NCBI GenBank assembly: GCA_036745245.1
Contig: DAIOGN010000001.1
Coordinates: 1 to 64,000, forward strand
Length of the DNA: 64,000 nt
Source of the DNA: DAIOGN01 sp036745245
GTDB taxonomy: Bacteria; Zixibacteria; MSB-5A5; JAUVRN01
Direction: 5' to 3'
Under the pieces are notes generated by a model. That model did no database searches. It saw nothing but the letters and a program-made list of their open reading frames with translations, and was not told where the DNA came from. Shown in pieces: positions 18,068 to 27,078 of the stretch (its first letter is position 1; each line of letters opens with the position of its first letter). Made by a program: the position numbers and the translations under genes.

Positions 18068-18467
18068 GGCTCTCGATCCATGCGGTGTGGTGTTCTTGAG
18101 CAGCGCGTAATCGCCGCTCGATCTGCTCAATGTCCCTGGCGGGCGTCCTGATCCCCCTCGTGGACTTCTTTTGAAAGACATGCAGCACGTAGACAGCCTC
18201 CCTGAATCCCACGGTATAGACGGCGCGGAATGTGCACTTCCCGTGGTCAACAATGAGCTCCACTACTGAACTCCCGCGAAATCCTCTGAGAGTCTTTGCA
18301 TATCGGTGCCTGCCTCCAGCCTGCGCCATTCGCAAGGCCACGCCCATCGTGTGTCTTACCTCCCCCGGGAGGTTGAGCAGATCTTCGAGGCTCGACCCCA
18401 GCCAGAACAGCGGCTTTTGCGGTACGGGTTGCTGGCTCAGTATACTAGAATTGGCATAGTTAATCAA
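18048..18467 (-). CDS. HigB-like toxin (phage-derived Gp49-like family)
   Basis: RelE-superfamily mRNA interferase of the DUF891/Gp49-like family. Signatures: KPLFWLGSSLEDLLNLP, then RYAKTLRGFRGSSVVEL, TFRAVYTVGFREAVYVLHVF and QKKSTRGIRTP. The start is unclear: no ATG lies in frame before the conserved KPLFW. The TTG at 18467 was chosen, but it coincides with the -35 box of a good promoter. A CTG just downstream of the -10 box (SQQPVPQKPLFW) is an alternative, as is the GTG at 18527. The stop overlaps the antitoxin start. Confidence 0.8.
   Translation of the reverse strand: MINYANSSILSQQPVPQKPLFWLGSSLEDLLNLPGEVRHTMGVALRMAQAGGRHRYAKTLRGFRGSSVVELIVDHGKCTFRAVYTVGFREAVYVLHVFQKKSTRGIRTPARDIEQIERRLRAAQEHHTAWIESHDQEQS
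18439..18467 (-). promoter_or_regulatory. Promoter of the higBA operon
   Basis: Minus strand: -35 TTGATT (18467-18462), 17-base spacer, -10 TATACT (18444-18439). The -10 lies in the perfect 8-base palindrome AGTATACT, a plausible operator for the antitoxin. Predicted transcription start is near 18432. Confidence 0.6.
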
Positions 18468-18567
18468 GGCGAATCGTCCCTCCCACGGCGCCGCTGGAGT
18501 CGTGAATCTAGGGAGAGGCGTGGTCACGCAGCGTCACATTCCTCCCGTAACCTCATGCCTGGCCCCG

Positions 18568-18596
18568 TTGCCGTACCGGCGCCCGGCGTGTATGTT
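18568..18596 (+). promoter_or_regulatory. Possible polA promoter
   Basis: TTGCCG (18568-18573), 17-base spacer, TATGTT (18591-18596); four of six matches in each box. It would start transcription a few bases before the polA ATG at 18608, giving a nearly leaderless message. Confidence 0.35.
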
Positions 18597-18607
18597 GCCC
18601 TATCACA

Positions 18608-21304
18608 ATGTCCAATGATCGCCCCCGGCTGTTTCTCATCGACGGCGCGGCCCTGGCCTACCGCGCCTACTTCGCGTTCATCCGCAATCCGCTGATCACG
18701 CGGAAAGGTGAGCACACCTCCGCCGTCTTCGGGTTTCTGAATTCGCTGTTCAAGCTGCTCCGGGAGGAGAAGCCCACTCACCTGGCCGTGGTGTGGGACA
18801 CGCCAAAGCCCACGTTCCGCCATGAGTTGTATAAGGAGTACAAGGCCACCCGGGAGAAGATGCCCGACGACATGGTGCCGCAGTTGTACCGCATCAAGGA
18901 CGTGTTGAAGCTACTGGACGTACCGATGTTCGAGCGCGAAGGCTACGAGGCCGACGACTTGATCGGCACGATCGCCCGGCAGACCTCCGGCACCGGCACG
19001 CAGGCCATCCTGGTGACGGGCGACAAGGACTACATGCAGCTCGTGGACGACAACGTGCTCATCCTCAATCCCAAACGCGCGGGCGAGCCGTCGGAGTGGC
19101 TGGATGAGGCGGGTGTGAAAGAAAAGTTCGGCGTACCACCGAACCTGGTCACCGACGTCCTGGCCCTCATGGGCGACACCTCCGACAATGTTCCGGGCGT
19201 AGGAGGCGTGGGCCCCAAAACGGCGGTAAAGCTGATCGTCGAGCACGGCTCGCTTGCGCAGTTGTACGAGAAGCTCGAATCGGTCGAGCCCAAAGGCGTG
19301 CGCGAGAAACTCACCCGCGACCGAGACTCGGCCTTCCTCTCGCACAAGCTGGTGACCATCGACACGAACGTCCCGATCGAGTGGAATCTCGAGGCGCTCA
19401 AACTCCGGCCGGTCGACCTGGAACGGGTGGAGCCGATGTTCCGCGATCTGGAACTAACGCGGCTCCTGGAGGAGTTTCGTGCACAGGGTGGTGCCACGCG
19501 AGAGGCCAAGGAGACGCCTGCCGGAAGCTACCGCACGGTGAACACAGAGAGCGAACTCAAGAAGGTCATCGATGCCATCCGCAAGGCGGGCACAGCCGCC
19601 GTCGACACAGAGACCACGGGACTCAATCCGCACACGGCCGACCTGGTCGGCATCTGCCTGTCGTGGGAGGAGGGCTCGGGAGTGTACGTGCCGGTGGCAC
19701 ACACGGGCGACGGCGCCACACACAATTTCGCCGTGGACAAAGCCCGCACGCAACTGGCGCCGCTGTTCGCCGACGCCGCAGTGAAGTGGGTGGCGCATCA
19801 CGGCANNNNNNNNNNGCGGGCCGGATTCGGCCGCATCGCTCTGGATTACGACACGCTGCTGGCGGCCTACCTGCTCGACCCGTCGGGCCGTCATGGGCTC
19901 GACGCACTGGCGCTCGATGTGTGCCATCACCGGATGATTCCCATCGATTCACTCATCGGGTCGGGCCGCAAGCAGATCTCGTTTGCCGAGGTCCCGGTGG
20001 ACAAGGCCACCGAGTATGCGGCCGAGGACGCCGACTTCACGCTGCGCCTGTATGAAGCCCTGGCGCCCAAGGTGCGCGAGGCAGGCCTGGAACCGCTGCT
20101 CCTGGAAGTGGAACAACCGCTGGTGCCGGTGCTCATGGACATGGAGCGCACCGGCGTCCTGCTGGACGTTGAGGTACTCGCGAAACAGTCGAAGGTGCTC
20201 GAGAAGCGTCTGGTCGAGATCGAACACGACATCGAGACTCTCGCCGGCTACAAGTTCAACATCAACTCCACGCAGCAGCTGCAGAAAGTCCTCTTCGAGG
20301 ATCTCAAGCTCCCCACCAAAGGCAAAACAGCCAAGGGAACCGGCTTCGCCACGGGACAGTCGGTGCTGGAGGAGCTGGCCGACCTGCACGATCTGCCGCG
20401 GCTGGTGCTGGAATATCGCGAGCTTGCCAAGTTGAAAGGCACCTACATCGATGCCTTGCCCACTCAGGTTGACGTCGCTGGGCGCGTACACACGTCGTAC
20501 CACCAGACGGTGGCCGCCACGGGGCGTCTGTCGTCGCAGGATCCCAATCTGCAGAACATTCCGGTGCGCACCGAGGTGGGGCGACAGATCCGCAAGGCGT
20601 TCGTGGCCTCGCCGGGCTGCGTGCTTCTCGCCGCCGATTATTCTCAGATCGAGCTTCGTATCCTGGCACACATCGCCGACGACGAAACCCTCAAGGAAGC
20701 GTTCGCGAACGACGAAGACGTACACCGGCGCACGGCTTCCGAGGTGTACTCGGTGGCGCTCAAAGACGTCACATCCGAGATGCGCGCCGTGGCCAAGACC
20801 GCCAATTTCGCCATCATCTACGGCGTGTCCGCCTTCGGCCTGTCGCAGCAGACCGACCTGTCTGTGGCCGAAGCCCGCGAGTTCATCGACACCTACTTCA
20901 AGCGCTACCCGCGCGTGAAAGAGTACATGGACGGATCCATTCGCAAGGCACGCGAGGAAGGGTTCGTGAGCACGCTGCTCGGCCGTCGCCGGTTTCTTCC
21001 CGAAATTCATTCCGACAATCGCCAAAGGCGCGAATTCGCCGAGCGCATCGCCATCAACACGCCCATCCAGGGGACGGCCGCCGACCTGATCAAGGTGGCG
21101 ATGATCCGCATCCATGCGGCCATGGCCCCTCTCAAGTCTCGCATGATTCTCCAGGTGCACGACGAACTGGTGTTCGACGTGGTGACCTCCGAGAAAGAGA
21201 ACGTCGCGGAGCTCGTGACGCGTGAAATGGAGGGCGCCATGCAGCTTTCGGTGCCGCTCAAGGTGGATCTCGGGTCAGGACCCAACTGGCTGGAAGCCAA
21301 GTGA
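18608..21304 (+). CDS. polA: DNA polymerase I
   Basis: Repair and Okazaki-fragment polymerase. The 898-codon frame holds the 5'-3' exonuclease (about 1-290, with ILVTGDKDYMQLV and the helix-hairpin-helix DNVPGVGGVGPKTA), a 3'-5' exonuclease (DTETTGLNPH as Exo I, YAAEDADFTLRLYE as Exo III) and the polymerase domain with motif A ADYSQIELRILAHI, motif B RAVAKTANFAIIYG and motif C QVHDELVFDV. The proofreading acids DxE and D are present, so the exonuclease is probably active. Ten N at 19806-19815 replace the Exo II region; the frame is kept by chance, but residues are clearly missing. Confidence 0.96.
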   Translation: MSNDRPRLFLIDGAALAYRAYFAFIRNPLITRKGEHTSAVFGFLNSLFKLLREEKPTHLAVVWDTPKPTFRHELYKEYKATREKMPDDMVPQLYRIKDVLKLLDVPMFEREGYEADDLIGTIARQTSGTGTQAILVTGDKDYMQLVDDNVLILNPKRAGEPSEWLDEAGVKEKFGVPPNLVTDVLALMGDTSDNVPGVGGVGPKTAVKLIVEHGSLAQLYEKLESVEPKGVREKLTRDRDSAFLSHKLVTIDTNVPIEWNLEALKLRPVDLERVEPMFRDLELTRLLEEFRAQGGATREAKETPAGSYRTVNTESELKKVIDAIRKAGTAAVDTETTGLNPHTADLVGICLSWEEGSGVYVPVAHTGDGATHNFAVDKARTQLAPLFADAAVKWVAHHGXXXXRAGFGRIALDYDTLLAAYLLDPSGRHGLDALALDVCHHRMIPIDSLIGSGRKQISFAEVPVDKATEYAAEDADFTLRLYEALAPKVREAGLEPLLLEVEQPLVPVLMDMERTGVLLDVEVLAKQSKVLEKRLVEIEHDIETLAGYKFNINSTQQLQKVLFEDLKLPTKGKTAKGTGFATGQSVLEELADLHDLPRLVLEYRELAKLKGTYIDALPTQVDVAGRVHTSYHQTVAATGRLSSQDPNLQNIPVRTEVGRQIRKAFVASPGCVLLAADYSQIELRILAHIADDETLKEAFANDEDVHRRTASEVYSVALKDVTSEMRAVAKTANFAIIYGVSAFGLSQQTDLSVAEAREFIDTYFKRYPRVKEYMDGSIRKAREEGFVSTLLGRRRFLPEIHSDNRQRREFAERIAINTPIQGTAADLIKVAMIRIHAAMAPLKSRMILQVHDELVFDVVTSEKENVAELVTREMEGAMQLSVPLKVDLGSGPNWLEAK
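19806..19815. other. Assembly gap (10 N) inside polA
   Basis: Ten N fall where the Exo II motif (HNxKYD) is expected. The frame is the same on both sides, but comparison with the family suggests about eight residues are missing, more than the gap would encode. Confidence 0.98.
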
Positions 21305-22236
21305 CGCTCGTCTGGATTCTGGGCGCTGTAGCAGTGCTCGTGCTTCTGTACCGCCTGGCTCTGTGGGGGTCGGTACGCGCCATCCTCCGATCGTACCGTC
21401 GATCGCCGGCCCGCGTGCGCCGCGAATTCGGCTTTGCCGAGCCCGAAGACCTGGGCCTGGTGGCCGAGCCTTTGCGCGTGGAAGTGGAGCCGGGCCTCTT
21501 GCTGTCGGGCTTTCTTTTCAGGAGCCCCGGAGAAGCGCGGGGCGTCGTGGTGTATCACCACGGCATCTGGGACGCGTGCCGCCCACGGCTCAGGCTGGCG
21601 CCCCTCCTGTTGCCCGCCGGGTTCGACGTGGTCATGTACGACAGTCGGGGTCACGGCGAATCGGGCGGGCGCTATTGCACCTACGGTTTTCATGAGAGCG
21701 CCGACCTCTCCCTGGTGCTTGACGAGCTGGGGCGTCGGGGATGCCCCGTGTCACAAACGGCTGTGGTGGGGCACTCCATGGGGGCTGCCACCGCCGTGTA
21801 CGCGGCCTCCGTGGATCGACGCATCCGCGCCGTGGTCATGGAGTCGTGCTACCGTGATCTGCGCACGGCCATTCGCGACTACGCCCGGCTCTGGTGTCCC
21901 TGCATCCCGGAACTGCTCATCCGCCAGGCGGAGACCCGCGCCGCCCGCAAGGCCGGCTTCGATCTCGACGCACTGTCGCCATTGGCGCACATGTCGAAAC
22001 TCGACATCCCCGTGTTGATCGTGCAAGGGACGGCCGACCGTCGCATCAAGCCCGCCTACGCACAGGAGCACTTCGAAGCCACGCCGGAGCCTCGCGAACT
22101 GTACTGGATCGAAGGAGCGCGCCACGGCCGTGTGTGGCACGAAGGTGGAAAAGTGTACGAGGAAAAGCTGCGTTCGTGGCTGGAATCACACCTGCCGGTG
22201 CCCGGGGCTTTGCCCAGCGGCCGGCAGGCCGTCTGA
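21301..22236 (+). CDS. Alpha/beta hydrolase, membrane-anchored
   Basis: A 311-residue hydrolase with one N-terminal membrane helix (about 3-24). The nucleophile elbow is GHSMG with S159; the acid is D246 (VQGTADRRIKP) and the base H275 (GARHGRVW). Oxyanion-hole segment VVVYHHGIW and VVMYDSRGHGESGG place it in the BAAT/acyl-hydrolase (YqkD-like) group. Substrate unknown. The GTG start overlaps the polA stop (GTGA). Its 3' end is 6 bases from the convergent lipoprotein gene. Confidence 0.85.
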   Translation: MTLVWILGAVAVLVLLYRLALWGSVRAILRSYRRSPARVRREFGFAEPEDLGLVAEPLRVEVEPGLLLSGFLFRSPGEARGVVVYHHGIWDACRPRLRLAPLLLPAGFDVVMYDSRGHGESGGRYCTYGFHESADLSLVLDELGRRGCPVSQTAVVGHSMGAATAVYAASVDRRIRAVVMESCYRDLRTAIRDYARLWCPCIPELLIRQAETRAARKAGFDLDALSPLAHMSKLDIPVLIVQGTADRRIKPAYAQEHFEATPEPRELYWIEGARHGRVWHEGGKVYEEKLRSWLESHLPVPGALPSGRQAV

Positions 22237-22242
22237 ATTCGC

Positions 22243-22965
22243 CTACGGCTCGATCATCCGGTACCAGCGCGCCTCGCCCGCCCGCACATAGCCAAAGGTA
22301 AATGTTCCGTTGGTGAATGTGCGCGTGAGAAATAGCGAATCCGCACCAAAGGTCAGGACGCAGCGGGACGTGTCATCGGGAAAGTAAAACGTGATCGAGT
22401 CGGGGCGCAGTGTATCTACGAAGTCGACCTGAGCTACGTAACGCCCGATCTTGATCTCGTGCGGCTTGCGCACCTGAAGCACGGAGTCGGCTCCAAAGCG
22501 CGCGAATCCGTAGGTGATGGAGGGGGCTGTGGTCCGGGCCACTCTCCAGACACCCACCAGGCCTCCCGCGTCGCCTGCATCCGGCGTCCCTTCGCGCACG
22601 AGCCACTCGGTGAGCGTCGAGTCTGAGCGCATCAGCGTGTCGCCCGTGATCTCGAAATGATTGACATACACCGGCGGCTCGGTGGCCCCCACCGGCAGAA
22701 ATGAATCGGGCAGAATGGGAACCAGGCGCAGAGTGTCTCCGGACACGCTGTAATGGAAATCGAACGCCCGGAACTTCAGTCGATCCACGGTTGAATCGGC
22801 CTTGATGACCAGCCCGTTGGCTTCGCCACCGCGACCGCGATACACCGATTCCCAATGCCCGAGGAAGGGAGATACGGGCTTTGGTTCCGAGGCACATGCC
22901 AGAAGGGCCAGGGTCACGAGGAATGCAGCCGCGGCGCTTCGCAGACCGATCGATTTGAAAAACAT
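22243..22965 (-). CDS. Putative lipoprotein of unknown function
   Basis: A 240-residue protein I do not recognise. Signal peptide with lipobox LLAC (Cys24). The mature part looks like two copies of a beta-rich lipocalin-like fold: GHWESVYRGRGGEANGL at the start and GLVGVWRVARTTAPSI about 100 residues later, each followed by strands with repeated DSxxF/D-T-L patterns. This suggests an internal duplication of a ligand-binding or scaffold domain, an inference from the spacing only. Confidence 0.6.
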   Translation of the reverse strand: MFFKSIGLRSAAAAFLVTLALLACASEPKPVSPFLGHWESVYRGRGGEANGLVIKADSTVDRLKFRAFDFHYSVSGDTLRLVPILPDSFLPVGATEPPVYVNHFEITGDTLMRSDSTLTEWLVREGTPDAGDAGGLVGVWRVARTTAPSITYGFARFGADSVLQVRKPHEIKIGRYVAQVDFVDTLRPDSITFYFPDDTSRCVLTFGADSLFLTRTFTNGTFTFGYVRAGEARWYRMIEP

Positions 22966-23089
22966 GCAGCAAGTTTCAGGGGCTCCACCGTTCGGGTCAA
23001 GTTCGGAGAGCCGGGGGCAAATTCTGGCGAGCCGCGCCGGCTGAAGACCGATTGCTGGAGGCGCCGGGATGTATTAGCCTGTGCCCCCT

Positions 23090-23755
23090 ATGATTAAGGC
23101 CGTGCTCTGGGATGTGGGCGGACCCATCAACGACGAGACGGTGCAGGAAGCACGCTTCGATGATGCCGCCATCGTCGCCACGCGCGAACTGCGCGATCTG
23201 TCGGCGGACGAATACATCGATACCTGCCGGTCGGCCGTTGACTCCTTCGCTCCACGGGCCTATCGCTACATCCTCTGGCACCTGTCGAAGGGGGATGTGC
23301 CCACCTACCAGACGCTCAGGCGCCGCGTCACGGACATCGGATACGAGCACTTTCAGCTCCGCCCGGAGATCCCCGGGATTCTGGCGGACATGGCGGCTCG
23401 TTTCCGTCTGGGCCTTTTGGCCAACAGCGGCGAACAGATGTTGAATCGACTGGCCGAGCACGGGGTCCTGGAGCACTTCACCTCGAGAAAGCCCGGCGCC
23501 CTCGTGGGCCTGGAGAAGCCCGATGTGCGCTACTTTCAGGCGGTGCTTGCGGAGCTGGCGGTGCGTCCCGACGAAGCCGTGATGATCGGCGACCGCATCG
23601 ACTGCGACATGGTGCCGGCCAGGTCTTTGGGCATGGCCACCGTGCGGCTGGTGACCGGGCGTCACCGGAATCAGCGGCCCCGCACTCCCGAGGAAGCGCC
23701 CGATGTGGAGATCAATGACATGACAATGGTTCGCGAGGTGATGGCAACATGGTAG
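23090..23755 (+). CDS. HAD-superfamily hydrolase
   Basis: A 221-residue HAD-IA-type hydrolase. Motif I is LWDVGGPINDE (the second Asp of DxD replaced by Gly, a common variant), motif II LLANSGE, motif III EKPDVRYF, motif IV MIGDRIDCDMVPA. The cap between motifs I and II is helical. Probably a small-molecule phosphatase, substrate unknown. The ATG at 23090 is preferred over the GTG at 23081. It overlaps the next gene by 7 bases. Confidence 0.8.
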   Translation: MIKAVLWDVGGPINDETVQEARFDDAAIVATRELRDLSADEYIDTCRSAVDSFAPRAYRYILWHLSKGDVPTYQTLRRRVTDIGYEHFQLRPEIPGILADMAARFRLGLLANSGEQMLNRLAEHGVLEHFTSRKPGALVGLEKPDVRYFQAVLAELAVRPDEAVMIGDRIDCDMVPARSLGMATVRLVTGRHRNQRPRTPEEAPDVEINDMTMVREVMATW

Positions 23756-24402
23756 AAGGTGCGCACGCCTTTCCGCCCTCGGTCGACACCCGGCTTGCAG
23801 GCTGGGACCTCTTGTGGATTGAACTGACCGTCGGGACACCGGTGAAGGGACTCTCCGAACTGTGCAAGTCCGCACCGTCCCGCATGCGGCACATCCTTAC
23901 GGGGCTCCCGCCCGCGGAACATCCTGTGGTGCAGTCGGTGCGCGGCCTCTTTCGCAACGCGGGGTGCGACCCCATTCGCTACCGCCCATCCTCCGAGGCA
24001 CTCATTCGGCGGCTGGAGAAGGGCGAGCCCATTCCCGCCATTCTCCCGGCCGTGGACTTCAACAATTTGCTGTCTGTGGAATTGCTGGTTCCCTGTTGCG
24101 TGCTCGAGCCTGAAGCGATTGCTCCTCCCCTGGTGCTGCGACGGGGCCGGCCCGGTGAGATCATGGACTCCATGCGCGGCCCGTTCACACTCGATGCCAA
24201 GCCCGTGCTCGCGGATGCAGACGGTCCGTTTGGCACACCCATCACCGACTCCGAAAAGGTGAAGGTGAAAACCGACACGGGAACATTCTGGATGGTGGTG
24301 TATCTGCCCCGCGCGGCCCTGTCCAGAGACCGGGTGGAGACCGTGCTGAAGGACCTCGGCAAGAAGATCACGGGCCTGTCCTGGAAGCTGGCGCCCGCGT
24401 GA
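23749..24402 (+). CDS. Free-standing B3/B4 tRNA-binding-domain protein
   Basis: A 217-residue protein resembling the B3/B4 domain of phenylalanyl-tRNA synthetase beta chain, the editing domain that hydrolyses Tyr-tRNAPhe. Family features: YRPSSEALIRRLEKGEPIP, PAVDFNNLLSVELLVPCCVLE, and near the end TDSEKVKVKTDTGTFWMVVYLP. Stand-alone members are thought to act in trans on mischarged tRNA or other amino-acid conjugates, but this is not proven. It lies between a HAD hydrolase and coaE with overlapping ends on both sides. Confidence 0.75.
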   Translation: MVEGAHAFPPSVDTRLAGWDLLWIELTVGTPVKGLSELCKSAPSRMRHILTGLPPAEHPVVQSVRGLFRNAGCDPIRYRPSSEALIRRLEKGEPIPAILPAVDFNNLLSVELLVPCCVLEPEAIAPPLVLRRGRPGEIMDSMRGPFTLDAKPVLADADGPFGTPITDSEKVKVKTDTGTFWMVVYLPRAALSRDRVETVLKDLGKKITGLSWKLAPA

Positions 24403-24995
24403 CAGTGGTGGGCCTCACGGGCGGCGTGGGCTCGGGCAAAAGTGAAGTGGCCCGTGTGTGGGCGAAGCTGGGCGCTGTGGTGCTCGAGGCCGACCAGATC
24501 GGCCATCGCGTGCTCACCGAAGACGCCGGTGTGCGTCGCGCTCTCAAGGCTCGTTTCGGCGCCGGTGTGCTCGACCGCCAGGGGCGCGTGGTCAGAAGCG
24601 AAGTATCCAGGTGCGCCTTCGCGTCGACGGCGAATCTTGCAGCGCTCAATCGCATCGTGGGCCGGCCACTGGTACAGCTTCTCCACCGGGAGGTGGACCG
24701 GCTGCGTCGGAAGAAGGGCGGCGTGCTGGTGGTGGATGCGGCTCTGTTGTGCGAATGGCGGACGACCCTGCCCCTGGACCTGCGTGTGCTGGTGACGGCG
24801 CCGCGACCGCTTCGGCTGAAGTGGCTCTCGAAGCGCGGCCTCCCCTACCGCGCTGCGGTCGCCCGCATGTCGCACCAGTGGCCCGACGCCCGAAAACGGC
24901 GGTGGGCCGACGTCGAAATCCGCAATACGGGCAGCCTCGAACGCCTCCGGCGAGAGGCAAAAGCGCTGTGGCGCACGCACATCGATTGTCGTTGA
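24399..24995 (+). CDS. coaE: Dephospho-CoA kinase
   Basis: Last step of coenzyme A synthesis: phosphorylates the 3'-OH of dephospho-CoA. 198 residues with the P-loop GGVGSGKS (8-15), the EADQIGH substrate motif (D33), and the lid region KWLSKRGLPYRAAVARM followed by WADVEIRNTGSLERL, all typical. The GTG start overlaps the stop of the B3/B4 gene (GTGA). Confidence 0.92.
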   Translation: MTVVGLTGGVGSGKSEVARVWAKLGAVVLEADQIGHRVLTEDAGVRRALKARFGAGVLDRQGRVVRSEVSRCAFASTANLAALNRIVGRPLVQLLHREVDRLRRKKGGVLVVDAALLCEWRTTLPLDLRVLVTAPRPLRLKWLSKRGLPYRAAVARMSHQWPDARKRRWADVEIRNTGSLERLRREAKALWRTHIDCR

Positions 24996-25172
24996 ACCGC
25001 GTCCCGATTTGGGGTACCTTTCAGCGGTTGACCACCTGAGACGTCCGGACCGCTTTCCGTGCGGTGTTCCCGGGCCAGTTTGCCTGCACCCACGCGGGGC
25101 GGCGGCGTCGGAGAGCGGTACAGCCTGAAAGACGCATACCACACCCTGGCACAGACAGAAAGATCCTTCCCC

Positions 25173-26099
25173 ATGCCCACACTCACCACCGCGGCCACAC
25201 ACCCCATCACGGGCGTGGCGCGCCGCGGCCTGTATCTCGATAGCGTAGACGACCTGAAGCACATGGCGCTGCGAGTGCGCCGCGACATCATCACCCTGCT
25301 GGCCGAAGCCGGCTCAGGACACTCCGGCGGCCCGCTCTCCATCACCGACTTCGGGACGGCGCTGTATTTCCACGAAGCCAATCTCGACCCCGAGAACCCC
25401 GCCTGGCCCGATCGCGACTTCATCGTCTGGTCGGTGGGCCATTGCACTCCGGTGCACTATGCCCTGCTGGCGGAGAAGGGATTCTTCCCGCGGCGAGACC
25501 TGTTGAAGTTCCGCAAGTTCGACGGGCACCTGCAGGGGCATCCGCACCGTCTCGACACGCCGGGCGTGGAGGTGTCTACGGGGTCACTCGGGCAGGGGAT
25601 TTCAGCCGCGTGCGGCATCGCCTACGGCTCGAAGATGGATCGTCATCCGCGGCGGGTGTGGTCGTTCAACGGCGACGGCGAACAGCAGGAGGGCTCGGTG
25701 TGGGAAGCCGCCATGTTCGCAGCTCACTATCGCCTCGACAACCTCATCCAGGTGCTCGACTACAACGAAAAGCAGATCGACGGCGACGTGGCCGACGTGA
25801 TGAACATCGCTCCGCTCGATCAGAAGTACAAGGCGTTCAACTGGAATGTGATTTCATGCGACGGGCACGACTGGGGTGAGATCCTGCAGGCCTACGCCGA
25901 AGCCGGGAAACTCTACCGGTCCGGCCGGCCCACGGTGATCATCTTTCATACCGTCATGGGCAAGGGTGTGAGCTTCATGGAAGGCAAGGCCGAGTGGCAC
26001 GGCAAGCCGCCCAAGGGCGAAGAAGTGGTGATTGCGTTGAAGGAATTGGGAACCACAGAAGCCGACTGGCGCGCCGATCTGATGAGCGGGGAGGGCTGA
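25173..26099 (+). CDS. Transketolase, N-terminal (TPP-binding) subunit
   Basis: First half of a split transketolase of 308 residues. It contains GSGHSGGPLSITDF, the SLGQGISAACGIAYG segment, and the TPP-Mg motif GDGEQQEGSVWEAAMFAAHY with DYNEKQIDG. With the C-terminal subunit encoded next it would interconvert pentose-phosphate-pathway sugars. Two-gene transketolases are common in archaea and many uncultured bacteria. The ATG at 25173 was chosen because upstream sequence shows no conserved residues. A 177-base gap before it has no clear gene. Confidence 0.9.
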   Translation: MPTLTTAATHPITGVARRGLYLDSVDDLKHMALRVRRDIITLLAEAGSGHSGGPLSITDFGTALYFHEANLDPENPAWPDRDFIVWSVGHCTPVHYALLAEKGFFPRRDLLKFRKFDGHLQGHPHRLDTPGVEVSTGSLGQGISAACGIAYGSKMDRHPRRVWSFNGDGEQQEGSVWEAAMFAAHYRLDNLIQVLDYNEKQIDGDVADVMNIAPLDQKYKAFNWNVISCDGHDWGEILQAYAEAGKLYRSGRPTVIIFHTVMGKGVSFMEGKAEWHGKPPKGEEVVIALKELGTTEADWRADLMSGEG

Positions 26100-26102
26100 G
26101 TG

Positions 26103-27068
26103 ATGAATCTCGCAAAGCCTGAAATGAAGAAAACGCGCGAAGGGTTCGGCAAGGCGCTGGTGGAGTTGGGCGAGTCGAATCCGCAGGTGGTGGTGCTCGT
26201 GGGCGATCTGTCCGAAAGCACCATGGTCAACTTCTTCGCGGAAAAATTTCCGGAGCGATTCATCCAGGTGGGCGTGGCCGAGCAGAACATGATGACCGTG
26301 GCGGCCGGCCTGTCGCTGGTGGGCAAGATTCCGTTCCTTTCGACGTACGGGGCCTTCGCTTCGTGCCGATCGCTCGACCAGGTGCGGGTGACCTTGTGCT
26401 ACGGCCAGCTCAACGTGAAAATCGGCGGCGCACACGGAGGCATTTCCGTGGGACCCGATGGCGCCACCCACCAGGCCATGGAAGAGATTTCCATCATGCG
26501 TGCCATGCCGAACATGACCATGATCGTGCCGGCCGATTTTCAGCAGACCCGCAAAGCCACACTCGCGGCGGCCGCCATGCATGGCCCCGTGTACATTCGT
26601 TTCGGGCGCGAGAACGTGCCGGTCGTCACAACCGTTGACACGCCGTTTGAGCTGGGTCGCGGAATCGAAATGGCGCCGGGCGGCGATCTCGCAATCATCG
26701 CGTGCGGCGTGATGGTGTACGAGGCGCTGGTGGCGCGTGAAGAACTCTTGAAGGAAGGAATCGAAGCGCGTGTGATCAACCTGCACACGCTCAAGCCACT
26801 CGACACGGAGATCATCGTCAAGGCGGCACGCGAAACGGGTGCGCTTGTGACGGCGGAGGAACACCAGGTGCATGGCGGGCTCGGTGGAGCCGTGGCGGAG
26901 TGCACGGCCAGGATGCATCCGGTGCCCGTGGAGATGGTGGCGGTGTACGATCGTTTTGGTCAATCCGGCAAGCCGGACGAGCTCATGGCGGCCTTCGGCC
27001 TGAAGTCGAAGGACGTGGTCGCCCGCGCTCACGACGTGCTGAAACGCAAGCGGCGGGCAGCCGCTTAG
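26103..27068 (+). CDS. Transketolase, C-terminal (pyrimidine-binding) subunit
   Basis: Second half of the split transketolase, about 321 residues: pyrimidine-binding domain with GESNPQVVVLVGDLSES and GVAEQNMMTVAAGLS (the catalytic Glu of the pyrimidine site), GGAHGGISVGPDGATHQ, and the C-terminal domain with LHTLKPLDTEIIVKAA and EEHQVHGGLGGAVAE. It begins three bases after the stop of the N-terminal subunit; a GTG at 26100 is also possible. Confidence 0.9.
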   Translation: MNLAKPEMKKTREGFGKALVELGESNPQVVVLVGDLSESTMVNFFAEKFPERFIQVGVAEQNMMTVAAGLSLVGKIPFLSTYGAFASCRSLDQVRVTLCYGQLNVKIGGAHGGISVGPDGATHQAMEEISIMRAMPNMTMIVPADFQQTRKATLAAAAMHGPVYIRFGRENVPVVTTVDTPFELGRGIEMAPGGDLAIIACGVMVYEALVAREELLKEGIEARVINLHTLKPLDTEIIVKAARETGALVTAEEHQVHGGLGGAVAECTARMHPVPVEMVAVYDRFGQSGKPDELMAAFGLKSKDVVARAHDVLKRKRRAAA

Positions 27069-27078
27069 GGGGCTTGGT

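Noticed and set aside
23090..23755. Loss of activity of the HAD protein because the second Asp of the first motif is Gly
   Set aside because: DxGG/DxGN variants are common among HAD-IA hydrolases, and the later motifs are intact.
24996..25172. A riboswitch in the leader of the transketolase genes (TPP type)
   Set aside because: The stretch has CTGAGA-like and GGTAC-like words, but not the conserved TPP-element core in the right order.
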